Assembly: GCA_000437595.1 (NCBI GenBank)
Contig: FR899851.1
Span: 1-24,260 of the forward strand
Source of the DNA: Faecalibacterium sp. CAG:74
GTDB lineage: Bacteria; Bacillota; Clostridia; Christensenellales; Aristaeellaceae
Length of the DNA: 24,260 nucleotides
Direction of reading: 5' to 3'
Position 1 is the stretch's first letter; every line of letters begins with the position of its first letter. Of the stretch, positions 1 to 6,699 are shown piece by piece. The notes beneath the pieces were generated by a model. That model had not been told where the DNA came from. It made no database searches and saw only the letters and a list, made by a program, of their open reading frames with translations. A program made the position numbers and the translations under genes.

Positions 1-44
1 CACCAACTGAATCGCGCGAAAGGGTCAAGGGAGGAACTCCCTTG
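1..44 (+). repeat. R1 dispersed repeat, copy A (5' part outside window)
   Basis: This is the 3' part of the R1 repeat found eight times in this window. It holds the AATCGCGCGAAAGGGT core and the palindrome CAAGGGAG-GAA-CTCCCTTG (8-bp stem at 26-33 and 37-44, loop GAA). The upstream half (ATAAACACGCGG segment) would lie outside the window. It sits upstream of hpf, in the same orientation as the genes. No coding role is assigned. Confidence 0.85.
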
Positions 45-90
45 TTGCGGCTTCTGGTCAAAAAAGAAAAATTTTTTTGCAAAAGCAGCA

Positions 91-118
91 GGAATTTTCG
101 AGGGAGCGTCGAAATATA
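91..118 (+). promoter_or_regulatory. candidate sigma-H promoter of hpf
   Basis: AGGAATT at 91-97, 11 bases, then GTCGAAATA at 109-117. This resembles the Bacillus sigma-H consensus (RNAGGAWWW, 11-12 bases, RNNGAATWW) with one mismatch (GAAA for GAAT). The B. subtilis homologue of hpf (yvyD) is known to have a sigma-H promoter, which fits. The leader of about 115 bases before the start carries an 8-bp hairpin (169-176 with 195-202). Confidence 0.55.
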
Positions 119-237
119 TAAACACAAGGACAGGGAAAGGACGTGATGCCGATGGCGCATCAGAATCAGCGGAAGCGCTGACAAGTGTCCATGTGCTTCC
201 GCAGGAATTATCAACTGCGAAAGGAGCAACTGATTTT

Positions 238-789
238 ATGAAGTTGACGATTTATGCGAAGAATATGACGGTTTCTCCCCATGTGACCCGCCGCATTGAG
301 AAAAAGACGGAGCGCATGGGCCGCTATCTCCTGCCCGATACGGAAATGCAGGTTCGGCTGAGCAAGGAACCCAAGCGCGATATTCGCACCGTCGAAATCA
401 CCGTCCCCATGGGCAATGGCGTTATCCTCCGCTCGGAGGCCTCTGAGCCCGAAAACCTCTTCCTCGCCATTGATCAGGCGCTGGCGAAGATGGAACGTCA
501 GATTCACCGCCACCGCTCGAAGCTCGACAAGCGCATCCGCGACGATGCTTTCGCCAGCAATGAGCTGGAATTTATCGAGGATGAGGACGCTGCGGCGGAA
601 GAGAGCGTGCCGGAAATCGTTCGCCGCAAGACCTTCCCCGTGCGTCCGATGTCTGTAGAGGACGCCGCTGTTCAGATGGAAATGCTGGGACACAGCTTCT
701 TCGCGTTCGTCAACGCCGAAACCGAGGAAATCAACGTGTTGTATCAGCGCAAAGACGGAAAACTGGGCTTATTGGAGCCGGAAAACTGA
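238..789 (+). CDS. hpf: long-form ribosome hibernation promoting factor (HPF)
   Basis: A 183-residue protein. Residues 1 to about 100 match the S30AE/HPF fold that binds the decoding region of the 30S subunit (start MKLTIYAKNMTVSPHV, basic helix around QIHRHRSKLDKRIRDD). An acidic linker follows (FIEDEDAAAEES), then a C-terminal domain of about 58 residues (RRKTFPVRPMSVEDAAVQM onward). That domain, in long HPFs, dimerises two ribosomes into inactive 100S particles. The ATG at 238 is chosen over an in-frame ATG at 193 because AAAGGAG lies at the right distance upstream and the family begins with MK-[LIV]. It is monocistronic here. The upstream sigma-H-like site suggests induction on entry to stationary phase; that regulation is inferred. 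Confidence 0.95.
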   Translation: MKLTIYAKNMTVSPHVTRRIEKKTERMGRYLLPDTEMQVRLSKEPKRDIRTVEITVPMGNGVILRSEASEPENLFLAIDQALAKMERQIHRHRSKLDKRIRDDAFASNELEFIEDEDAAAEESVPEIVRRKTFPVRPMSVEDAAVQMEMLGHSFFAFVNAETEEINVLYQRKDGKLGLLEPEN

Positions 790-1043
790 GGAATCTCTGA
801 CTTATTCGGCAGTCATCTGGCGAATGTCTTTTCCGCCATCTGCTGCTTGACAAAATCTCGATTTACCTCCAGTAAACCTTCGATTTTGTCAATTGCATCT
901 GACGAAAAATTCATCCACCATCTGACCACCTCATTTCATCAGAGCTTCCTAACGCTCCCCGTGGGCGGTGCGAGCCGCCTGTCCAGTCCATGCTGTCTGA
1001 GCCTTGAAACATATAGGTCAACCCCGACAATTGCATAACGAAG
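790..1043. other. gene-free structured intergenic stretch
   Basis: No convincing gene. A perfect 10-bp inverted repeat, TTGACAAAAT (847-856) with ATTTTGTCAA (883-892), encloses a TTTAC/GTAAA stem. GGCGG (964-968) pairs with CCGCC (975-979). CATCTG occurs four times (814, 837, 896, 919). A minus-strand frame of 33 codons (914 down to 813) is open and looks amphipathic, but it overlaps the inverted repeat and has only a distant GAGGTGG upstream. The stretch ends in the strong terminator at 1044-1077, so it may be an RNA gene or the long 3' region of hpf. Confidence 0.5.
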
Positions 1044-1077
1044 AGCCTGCTGCAAGCGGATTGCGGCAGGCTTTTTT
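1044..1077 (+). terminator. intrinsic terminator
   Basis: An 11-bp stem, GCCTGCTGCAA with TTGCGGCAGGC (one G-U pair), a GCGGA loop and a following run of six T. This is a strong rho-independent terminator for + strand transcripts. It lies about 255 bases after the hpf stop, so it ends either hpf mRNA or an unidentified transcript from 790-1043. Confidence 0.85.
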
Positions 1078-1136
1078 CGCGTGCAGGCGGATGATGCAGA
1101 AAAGCAGACAAAAATTCGCCGAAATATGCAGAATCA

Positions 1137-1166
1137 GCAGGAAAATCGGTGCGCCATCGCGAATTT
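1137..1166 (+). promoter_or_regulatory. candidate sigma-H promoter of the GH43 gene
   Basis: AGCAGGAAAA (AGGA begins at 1139), 12 bases, then CGCGAATTT at 1158-1166. It agrees with the Bacillus sigma-H consensus except for C in place of R three bases before GAAT. The predicted start of transcription falls just upstream of the AAGGAGG ribosome site at 1184-1190. No sigma-A type promoter was seen in this gap. Confidence 0.5.
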
Positions 1167-1196
1167 TTATGGAAACATGCCGCAAGGAGGTTGAAC

Positions 1197-2153
1197 ATGC
1201 AGCATTATCTTTTCGTTCATTTTCGGGAGAAAACATCCCCTGACGGCGAACAGGTGCACTTCGCCATCAGTCGCGACGGATTCCACTGGCAGGCACTGAA
1301 CGGCGGACATCCCGTCCTCTGGGCATATTATGGCGACCGCGGTGTGCGCGATATGACCATTGTCCGTGACCACACATCCGGAAAATTCCACATTTTCGCG
1401 ACTGACCTCAGCCTGTCCTACGGGATGCGCAACCAATATCAGCACTCATGGCGGAATATCGGGCTAAACGGCAGCAGAGATTTGGCGCACTGGGTGTCCG
1501 ATGACCTCGTGCATTGGTCGGAGGAGGAAATGGTGCGCTTCGGCACGGACGACATGGGCTGCGTCTGGGCGCCTGACGTGATTTTTGACAGCGAACATGG
1601 CGAATATCTCGTGCACTGGTCATCGAAGCACCGCTGCAACAACTTCGGAAATATGGCGATTTACGGCAGTCGGACAAAAGATTTCGTCCATTACAGCGAA
1701 CCGGAATTGATTTACCGCAAGCCGGACAGCAGCATCATCGACTCCGCCATGTACGAGGAGAAGGGCAAATTCTACCTTTTTGTGAAAAGCAGCCCGAACC
1801 CGGACAACTTGCTGCTGCTCGTCAGCGACCATGTGAATGGAAAATTCGAGCGCGTGGAAGGCTTCGATGATTCGATGGGCGCGCAGACGAAGGGCATGTA
1901 TGAAGCGCCGACCGCCGTCAAAATCGCCGACGGCCGCTGGTGCCTGTTTGCGGATTTCTACGGCGCGGGCTGCGCGGGACAGGGGTACGTTCCGTTCGTG
2001 TCGGATGACCTGACGAAGGGCGTTTTCACCCGCGCAGATGAGGCTTTCCATTTTCCCTACGGCTTTAAGCACGGCACGATTCTGCCGATTACGGAGGAGG
2101 AGTACGAGCGGATGCTGGCGCGCGACTGGACAGACGTGCCGGACTTGCGGTAA
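1197..2153 (+). CDS. glycoside hydrolase family 43-type five-bladed propeller enzyme
   Basis: 318 residues, no signal peptide, so probably cytoplasmic. The repeated blade pattern (HFAISRDGFHW, ISRD/DDLVHW type segments, WAPDVIFD, YEAPTAVK) is typical of GH43 arabinofuranosidases and xylosidases. By position the likely catalytic triad is Asp52 (VRDMT, base), Asp182 (IIDSAM, pKa modulator) and Glu236 (MYEAP, acid); this is inferred from motif spacing, not alignment. The start at 1197 follows AAGGAGG by seven bases; an upstream in-frame ATG at 1149 lacks a ribosome site. It stands alone, without transporter or regulator, so the substrate (arabinosyl or xylosyl oligosaccharide) cannot be fixed. 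A related GH43-like or GH32/GH62-clan function is possible. Confidence 0.8.
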   Translation: MQHYLFVHFREKTSPDGEQVHFAISRDGFHWQALNGGHPVLWAYYGDRGVRDMTIVRDHTSGKFHIFATDLSLSYGMRNQYQHSWRNIGLNGSRDLAHWVSDDLVHWSEEEMVRFGTDDMGCVWAPDVIFDSEHGEYLVHWSSKHRCNNFGNMAIYGSRTKDFVHYSEPELIYRKPDSSIIDSAMYEEKGKFYLFVKSSPNPDNLLLLVSDHVNGKFERVEGFDDSMGAQTKGMYEAPTAVKIADGRWCLFADFYGAGCAGQGYVPFVSDDLTKGVFTRADEAFHFPYGFKHGTILPITEEEYERMLARDWTDVPDLR

Positions 2154-2170
2154 ACCCCTATATTTCGCCG

Positions 2171-2186
2171 GATTTTGACGAAAATC
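2171..2186. promoter_or_regulatory. inverted repeat just upstream of the suf promoter
   Basis: GATTTT-GACG-AAAATC, a 6-bp dyad ending two bases before the -35 hexamer of the sufC promoter. The position suits an operator for a dimeric regulator such as an iron- or Fe-S-responsive protein. It could equally be a short hairpin at the end of the preceding transcript. No specific regulator is claimed. Confidence 0.3.
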
Positions 2187-2188
2187 GG

Positions 2189-2217
2189 TTGACATGCCCC
2201 CCGCAAACTGCTATCAT
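2189..2217 (+). promoter_or_regulatory. sigma-A promoter of sufCB
   Basis: TTGACA (2189-2194), a 17-base spacer, and TATCAT (2212-2217). The -35 is perfect and the -10 has one mismatch. The leader then carries a GCGGG-AATG-CCCGC hairpin (2274-2287) before the GAGGTG ribosome site. Confidence 0.85.
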
Positions 2218-2302
2218 GGACACTGGCTGCGTATGGAAATGCGCAAACCGGGGAAAAATCAATCAGACAAATGGCGGGAATGCCCGCGGTTGAGGTGCTT
2301 TC

Positions 2303-3058
2303 ATGTTAGACATCCAGCATTTGTCCTTTGCCGTCACGAATGAGGCGGCGGGAAAGGAAATCCTCCATGATATTACGCTGACGGTGGACAGCGGGCGTTT
2401 TGTGGTCATCACCGGGCCGAACGGCGGCGGAAAATCGACGCTGGCGAAGATGATTGCCGGCATCGAGAAGCCGACGGCAGGCAAAATTCTGCTCGACGGC
2501 ACGGACATGACCGACCTGTCTATCACCGACCGCGCCAAACTCGGCGTAAGCTACGCCTTCCAGCAGCCCGTGCGCTTCAAGGGCATCACCGTGCTGGATT
2601 TGCTGCGGATTGCGTCGGGCAAGCGCCTGTCGGTCAGCGAAGCGTGCGCGATTTTGTCCGAAGTGGGGCTTTGCGCGCGGGATTATGTAAACCGTGAGGT
2701 AAACGGCAGCCTGTCCGGCGGCGAGCTCAAGCGCATTGAGATTGCAACGGTGCTCACGCGCGGCACGCAGCTGTCCGTGTTCGACGAGCCGGAAGCGGGC
2801 ATCGACCTGTGGAGCTTCCAGAACCTCATCAGCGTTTTTGAGCGGATGCGGCAGGTGCGCAGCGACCGCACCATCCTCGTCATCAGCCATCAGGAGCGCA
2901 TTCTGAACATTGCGGATGAAATCATTGTGCTGGCGGAAGGAAAAATCGTCAGCCACGGCAGCCGCGCGGAAATTCTGCCGACGCTGCTGGGCACGCCGTC
3001 CGCCGTCAGCGCGTGCGCACAATTGGAAAAGACCACCGGGAAGGAGGGCAACTGCTGA
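2303..3058 (+). CDS. sufC: SufC-type ATPase of Fe-S cluster assembly
   Basis: 251 residues, the usual SufC length. Walker A GPNGGGKST (38-46), Q-loop QQ (87-88), ABC signature LSGGE (137-141), Walker B ending in VFDEPEAGID (Asp161, Glu162) and H-loop His196 (ISHQE) are all present. There are no membrane segments. SufC hydrolyses ATP to drive conformational change in the SufB scaffold during iron-sulfur cluster assembly in the cytoplasm. The stop codon overlaps the start of sufB by one base (TGATG), showing translational coupling. No sufS, sufU or sufD lies beside it, so this is a two-gene unit like the minimal SMS systems described in archaea and anaerobic bacteria. The ATG at 2303 is preceded by GAGGTG. 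Confidence 0.93.
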   Translation: MLDIQHLSFAVTNEAAGKEILHDITLTVDSGRFVVITGPNGGGKSTLAKMIAGIEKPTAGKILLDGTDMTDLSITDRAKLGVSYAFQQPVRFKGITVLDLLRIASGKRLSVSEACAILSEVGLCARDYVNREVNGSLSGGELKRIEIATVLTRGTQLSVFDEPEAGIDLWSFQNLISVFERMRQVRSDRTILVISHQERILNIADEIIVLAEGKIVSHGSRAEILPTLLGTPSAVSACAQLEKTTGKEGNC

Positions 3059-3987
3059 TGAGCGAGAAGATTACGGCTGTTCAGCGCAGACTTCTGGAAG
3101 AAGTGGCGGATTTGCACGGCGTGCCGGAGGGCGCGTACAACATCCGCGCGAATGGGCATTTGGCGTCGCGCCAGACGACGGCGAACATCAGCATCGAGTC
3201 CAAGACGGATGTGTCCGGCATCGACATCCGCATCAAGCCCGGCACGGTCAACGAGAGCGTGCACATTCCGGTCGTGCTGAGCGAAAGCGGCCTGAAGGAA
3301 ATGGTCTACAATGATTTCTACATCGGCGAGGGCAGCGATGTACTGATTGTCGCGGGCTGCGGCATCGACAACTGCGGTTCGCAGGATTCCCAGCACGACG
3401 GCTTGCACCGCTTCTTTGTGGAGAAAAACGCGCATGTCCGCTACGTCGAGAAGCACTACGGTTCGGGCGACGGCGCGGGCAAGCGCCTGCTGAATCCCGG
3501 CACGGAGGTGCATCTGGCGCAGGGCAGCAGCATGGAGATGGAAATGGTGCAGATTCGCGGCGTGGACAGCACCATCCGTACAACGACGGCGGAGCTGGAA
3601 GCCGGTGCGCGCCTTGTCGTCCGCGAACGCCTGATGACCCACGGTGACCAGAAGGCGGAAAGCATCTACGTCGTGACGATGAAGGGTGCGGGCAGCAGCG
3701 CGGATGTGGTGAGCCGCTCAGTCGCCAAGGACAACTCGTGGCAGAAGTTCGACAGCCGCCTTGTCGGGCAGGCCGCCTGTTCTGGCCACACGGAGTGTGA
3801 CGCGATTATCATGGATCACGCGAAGATTCTTGCCGTACCGCAGCTGGAGGCGGATGACCTCGATGCCGCGCTGATTCACGAAGCCGCCATCGGCAAGATT
3901 GCGGGTGAGCAGATTATCAAGCTGATGACGCTGGGGCTGACCGAGCAGGAAGCGGAGGAGCAGATTATCAGCGGGTTCTTGAAGTGA
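3058..3987 (+). CDS. sufB: minimal SufB-family scaffold protein
   Basis: 309 residues, much shorter than E. coli SufB (about 495), with the right-handed beta-helix core and the family C-terminus (LIHEAAIGKI, then LTEQEAEEQIISGF). The start at 3058 overlaps the sufC stop. Compared from memory with E. coli SufB, His274 and Glu275 of HEA correspond to the conserved HEA motif, but the sulfur-accepting Cys405 position is Ala255 (DHAKILAVP where E. coli has DRCGAHTVP). Two N-terminal cysteines, Cys101 and Cys106 in GCGIDNCG, followed by SQHDG, are potential ligands. With sufC it forms the likely SufB2C2 assembly complex. Annotation as SufD is possible, but with no second paralogue the scaffold role is preferred. 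Confidence 0.88.
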   Translation: MSEKITAVQRRLLEEVADLHGVPEGAYNIRANGHLASRQTTANISIESKTDVSGIDIRIKPGTVNESVHIPVVLSESGLKEMVYNDFYIGEGSDVLIVAGCGIDNCGSQDSQHDGLHRFFVEKNAHVRYVEKHYGSGDGAGKRLLNPGTEVHLAQGSSMEMEMVQIRGVDSTIRTTTAELEAGARLVVRERLMTHGDQKAESIYVVTMKGAGSSADVVSRSVAKDNSWQKFDSRLVGQAACSGHTECDAIIMDHAKILAVPQLEADDLDAALIHEAAIGKIAGEQIIKLMTLGLTEQEAEEQIISGFLK

Positions 3988-3992
3988 AAACG

Positions 3993-4025
3993 AATGCGCC
4001 TGTTCCGATGCGGAGCGGGCGCATT
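3993..4025 (+). terminator. terminator of the suf operon
   Basis: A 15-bp stem (3993-4007 with 4011-4025, three G-U pairs) with a 3-base ATG loop, starting five bases after the sufB stop. The following tract (TTGCGTTGTC) is only moderately T-rich, so termination may be partial. Confidence 0.65.
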
Positions 4026-4072
4026 TGCGTTGTCAGCATGCTTTTCAAAAAATGGATAACAAAGAGTTTTTA

Positions 4073-4102
4073 GCAGGATTTTCACCGAATTTTCGCGAAT
4101 TA
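4073..4102 (+). promoter_or_regulatory. candidate sigma-H promoter of the secreted protein gene
   Basis: AGCAGGATTT (AGGATTT at 4075-4081), 12 bases, then CGCGAATTA (4094-4102). It agrees with the sigma-H consensus apart from C for R. It begins with the same AGCAGGA as the sites before hpf and the GH43 gene. The expected leader is about 25 bases before the ATG at 4138. Confidence 0.5.
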
Positions 4103-4137
4103 CTCCATCAACACACTGAAACCATCAGGAGGTTATT

Positions 4138-4680
4138 ATGATGATGAAGAAACTCATCGCCCTGCTCGTCTGCATCCTACTGCTGGCTACTGCGCAGGCG
4201 GAAGCGCCCGCCAACACGTCCGCCGCCGAAACGACGGAATACGGCTGGGCGCTGAAAATTGGAAGAACCGCCGCGAAGGGAATGCCGATTCAAGACCTGC
4301 TGAACACGCTGGCGGCGCAGGACTGCCCGGCAGTGTTCGCTGTCTGCGGCTGGACGGGATTCATGGGCGCGGCGCCGTCGGAGTACGCCGGGTATGTGAT
4401 GCTCTTGTTCCCCGGCGAGGTGCGCATCATGCTCAATATTAAGCCGGATGACGACGACGAAAACGCCGAAGCGGAGTGGAATGCCCTGATGGAAAGCCAC
4501 GCAGCAGCTGCACTGACGGCGGAAAATATCGCCGCCGCTGTGCCGAACTGGAAGATTGACGATGTGATGCTGTCCTCCAACAACGGAACGGACGGTTTCT
4601 TCTATGTCGATTTGGAGGACTATGTAAGCCCGGAAGATGCGTTCGACACTTTCGAGTTTAATATCATCAAGATGCAATGA
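4138..4680 (+). CDS. secreted protein of unknown function
   Basis: 180 residues. Residues 1-21 form a signal peptide: lysines at 4-5, a leucine-rich core, and a likely signal peptidase I site after AQA. The Cys in the core is not in a convincing lipobox (preceded by Val). The mature part holds two Cys (DCPAVFAVCGW), an acidic patch (DDDDENAEAEW) and aromatic-rich segments (GFFYVDLEDYV), with no domain I recognise. Three ATG codons in a row open the gene; AGGAGG at 4127-4132 suits the first or second. It is flanked by hairpins on both sides, so it is transcribed alone, probably from the sigma-H-like site. Export to the cell surface or medium is inferred from the leader. Confidence 0.85.
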   Translation: MMMKKLIALLVCILLLATAQAEAPANTSAAETTEYGWALKIGRTAAKGMPIQDLLNTLAAQDCPAVFAVCGWTGFMGAAPSEYAGYVMLLFPGEVRIMLNIKPDDDDENAEAEWNALMESHAAAALTAENIAAAVPNWKIDDVMLSSNNGTDGFFYVDLEDYVSPEDAFDTFEFNIIKMQ

Positions 4681-4688
4681 ATTTGGCA

Positions 4689-4726
4689 TGAAAGCGCGCA
4701 TCCTCTCCGCAGGCTGCGCGCTTTCA
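4689..4726 (+). terminator. terminator hairpin after the secreted protein gene
   Basis: A perfect 12-bp stem, TGAAAGCGCGCA (4689-4700) with TGCGCGCTTTCA (4715-4726), nine bases after the stop. The tail AATTTACTTTC is weakly T-rich. The symmetrical stem could act on both strands. Confidence 0.65.
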
Positions 4727-4750
4727 ATTTACTTTCATCCCCCGTTTCCC

Positions 4751-4779
4751 TTGCCTTTTTGTCCATTTTCGCCTATAAT
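4751..4779 (+). promoter_or_regulatory. sigma-A promoter of the GH2 gene
   Basis: TTGCCT (4751-4756), a 17-base spacer, and TATAAT (4774-4779). The -10 is perfect. It lies 50 bases upstream of the start codon. Confidence 0.85.
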
Positions 4780-4829
4780 ACAACCAGAAAATCGCCTTTC
4801 CCGCCATCGGCAGGAAGAAAGGAAGCTAT

Positions 4830-6497
4830 ATGTCTGACCGCACCTTCGCCACCCACCAAATCCGCCGCGCTATCCCTGTCCCGACGCTGTGGGACTTTGC
4901 TGCCCTTGACACCACCGCACCCGTCCCCGCGCGGCTGCCCGTCCCCAGCGCATGGGAGCTTGTCCCTGCGCTCCACAACTACCGCGGGCGCGCGCACTAC
5001 ACGACCCGCATTCGCTGCGGGGGCAATATCCGCTTGTATTTCGGCGGCGTGTCCTTCCGCGCACGCGTCCTGCTGGATGGCAATGAAATCGCCCGGCACT
5101 ACGGCGCGTTCACCGCGTTTGAGACAGTCGTGCGCCACCTGCCCGACGGCGAACATGCGCTGACCGTCGAGGTGGACAACCGTTTCGGGGAGGATTCCGC
5201 CCTGCACGTTCCGAATGACTACTATTCTTATGGCGGCATCACGCGCCCGGTCGTCATTGAGCAGCTGCCGGACGTGTTTGTGGAGCGCGTCGGTATCACG
5301 ACGAAGCGCGCGGCGGACGGCTGGACGGCGGATATTTCCGCAACCATCCGCAATCTGGCGGATGACGATGCATCGGCGGATGTCACCCTCACCCTTGCCG
5401 GGCAGACGTTCACCCAAACCGCGCACATCCCGGCGGACAGCACCGCCATCATCCGCATTCCCGATGCGCATTATGCGGATGTGACCGCGTGGACGCCTGA
5501 CACGCCCGCACTTTACGCCCTCCGCGCCGAAATCCGCGAAGGAAATCAAGTGCTGGATGATCTCATTGACCGCGTCGGCTTCCGCGAAATCAGCATTTCC
5601 GGAATGGATTTGCTGCTCAACGGCGAGAAGCTCCGCCTGATGGCCTTCAACCGCCACGAGGAGTACGGCGCGTTCGGCTGCGCGGTGCCGCTGCAGGCCA
5701 TGGCGCAGGACATCCTGATGATGAAGGACATGGGCTGCAACTGCGTGCGCACCTGCCACTACCCCAATGACCCGCGCTTCCTTGACCTCTGCGACGAAAT
5801 GGGGCTGCTGGTGTGGGAGGAGGCGCACGCGCGCGGCTTGCAGGAAGAGCAAATGCGCAACCCGAACTTCATGCCACAGACAAGGCAGTGCGTGCGCGAA
5901 ATGGTTGCCCAGCACCGCAATCACCCGTCTATTTTCATCTGGGGCTGCCTGAACGAATGCGCGGACAACTGCGATTACGGCGCGGACTGCTATCGCGAAG
6001 TCTATGCGCTTCTGCACGACTTGGACGCGTCCCGCCCGATGACCGCCGCGCTCTTGGAGCGCCCCGGCAGCCTTGTCTATGGCGACAGCGACGTGGTGAG
6101 CGTGAACATCTATCCGCAGTGGTATCACAACACGCCCGTTGCGGAGAGCCTGGCGCAGAAACTCAAGGAAATCCGCGAGCACGGCGGGGCAGGGAAGCCC
6201 GTCATCATCAGCGAAATCGGCGCGGGCGGCATTTACGGCTACCATGACCCGCTGGGCGAATCGAAGTGGTCGGAGGAGCGGCAGTGCACAATTCTGCGCG
6301 ATCAGGTGGAGGCAGTGCTGGCGAACCCGGCGTGCAGCGGCGTGTTCCTGTGGCAGTTCGCGGATTGCCGCGTGACGGAGGAATGGGCGATGCACCGCCC
6401 GAAGACGCATAACAACAAGGGCGTGGTGGACGAGTATCGGCGGCCGAAGATGAGCTATGCGGCGGTGAAGGAGCTTTTCACCAGGCATCGAGCATAA
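4830..6497 (+). CDS. glycoside hydrolase family 2, beta-glucuronidase-like
   Basis: 555 residues, no signal peptide. The order is that of GH2: a jelly-roll sugar-binding domain (about 1-160), an immunoglobulin-like domain (about 160-260) and a TIM barrel (about 260-555). Signature segments are NRHEEYG, GCNCVRTCHYPNDPRFLD and HPSIFIWGCLNE. Glu376 (NE) is the likely acid/base and Glu462 (SEIG) the nucleophile. HNNKGVV near residue 530 matches the N-x-K motif (Asn528, Lys530) that contacts the glucuronate carboxylate in beta-glucuronidases, and FLWQFAD resembles WNFAD of that group, so glucuronidase activity is favoured over galactosidase. It is a single-gene unit with its own promoter. The start follows AAAGGAAG. 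Substrate assignment is inference. Confidence 0.85.
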   Translation: MSDRTFATHQIRRAIPVPTLWDFAALDTTAPVPARLPVPSAWELVPALHNYRGRAHYTTRIRCGGNIRLYFGGVSFRARVLLDGNEIARHYGAFTAFETVVRHLPDGEHALTVEVDNRFGEDSALHVPNDYYSYGGITRPVVIEQLPDVFVERVGITTKRAADGWTADISATIRNLADDDASADVTLTLAGQTFTQTAHIPADSTAIIRIPDAHYADVTAWTPDTPALYALRAEIREGNQVLDDLIDRVGFREISISGMDLLLNGEKLRLMAFNRHEEYGAFGCAVPLQAMAQDILMMKDMGCNCVRTCHYPNDPRFLDLCDEMGLLVWEEAHARGLQEEQMRNPNFMPQTRQCVREMVAQHRNHPSIFIWGCLNECADNCDYGADCYREVYALLHDLDASRPMTAALLERPGSLVYGDSDVVSVNIYPQWYHNTPVAESLAQKLKEIREHGGAGKPVIISEIGAGGIYGYHDPLGESKWSEERQCTILRDQVEAVLANPACSGVFLWQFADCRVTEEWAMHRPKTHNNKGVVDEYRRPKMSYAAVKELFTRHRA

Positions 6498-6535
6498 AAC
6501 CCTGCAAAAAATTTGCCCGCATCCCGAAAAAACAG

Positions 6536-6564
6536 TTGAAAAACAGGCGTACTTGTGGTATAAT
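6536..6564 (+). promoter_or_regulatory. sigma-A promoter of rpsB-tsf
   Basis: TTGAAA (6536-6541), a 17-base spacer, and TATAAT (6559-6564). TGG just before the -10 gives an extended -10. This is the strongest promoter seen in the window, as expected for translation genes. The leader of about 130 bases to the rpsB start includes CTGC-GGAT-GCAG and GCGG/CCGC pairings and may carry S2-dependent control; that is inferred. Confidence 0.9.
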
Positions 6565-6699
6565 CAGCAAGACTACGCACCTTTGTCCTGCGGTCCTTGT
6601 GCTGCGGATGCAGTGAGTCGCCGCGAAGGGGCAGAGGGTGGTTGAAGGCATAGCCCGCAATCAAGCGAGGCAGCCCGAAAAACAAGGAGGAAAACAACT

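Noticed and set aside
847..875. TTGACA at 847-852 as a -35 box
   Set aside because: No acceptable -10 lies 16-18 bases downstream (CAGTAA at 17), and the hexamer is part of the inverted repeat.
911..1198. Frames of 60-95 codons on either strand in the hpf-GH43 gap
   Set aside because: No ribosome sites, no recognisable protein pattern, and they run through the terminator at 1044-1077.
1197..6497. GH43 and GH2 genes as one polysaccharide utilisation locus
   Set aside because: They are separated by suf and a secreted-protein gene, have distinct promoters, and no sugar transporter or regulator is nearby.
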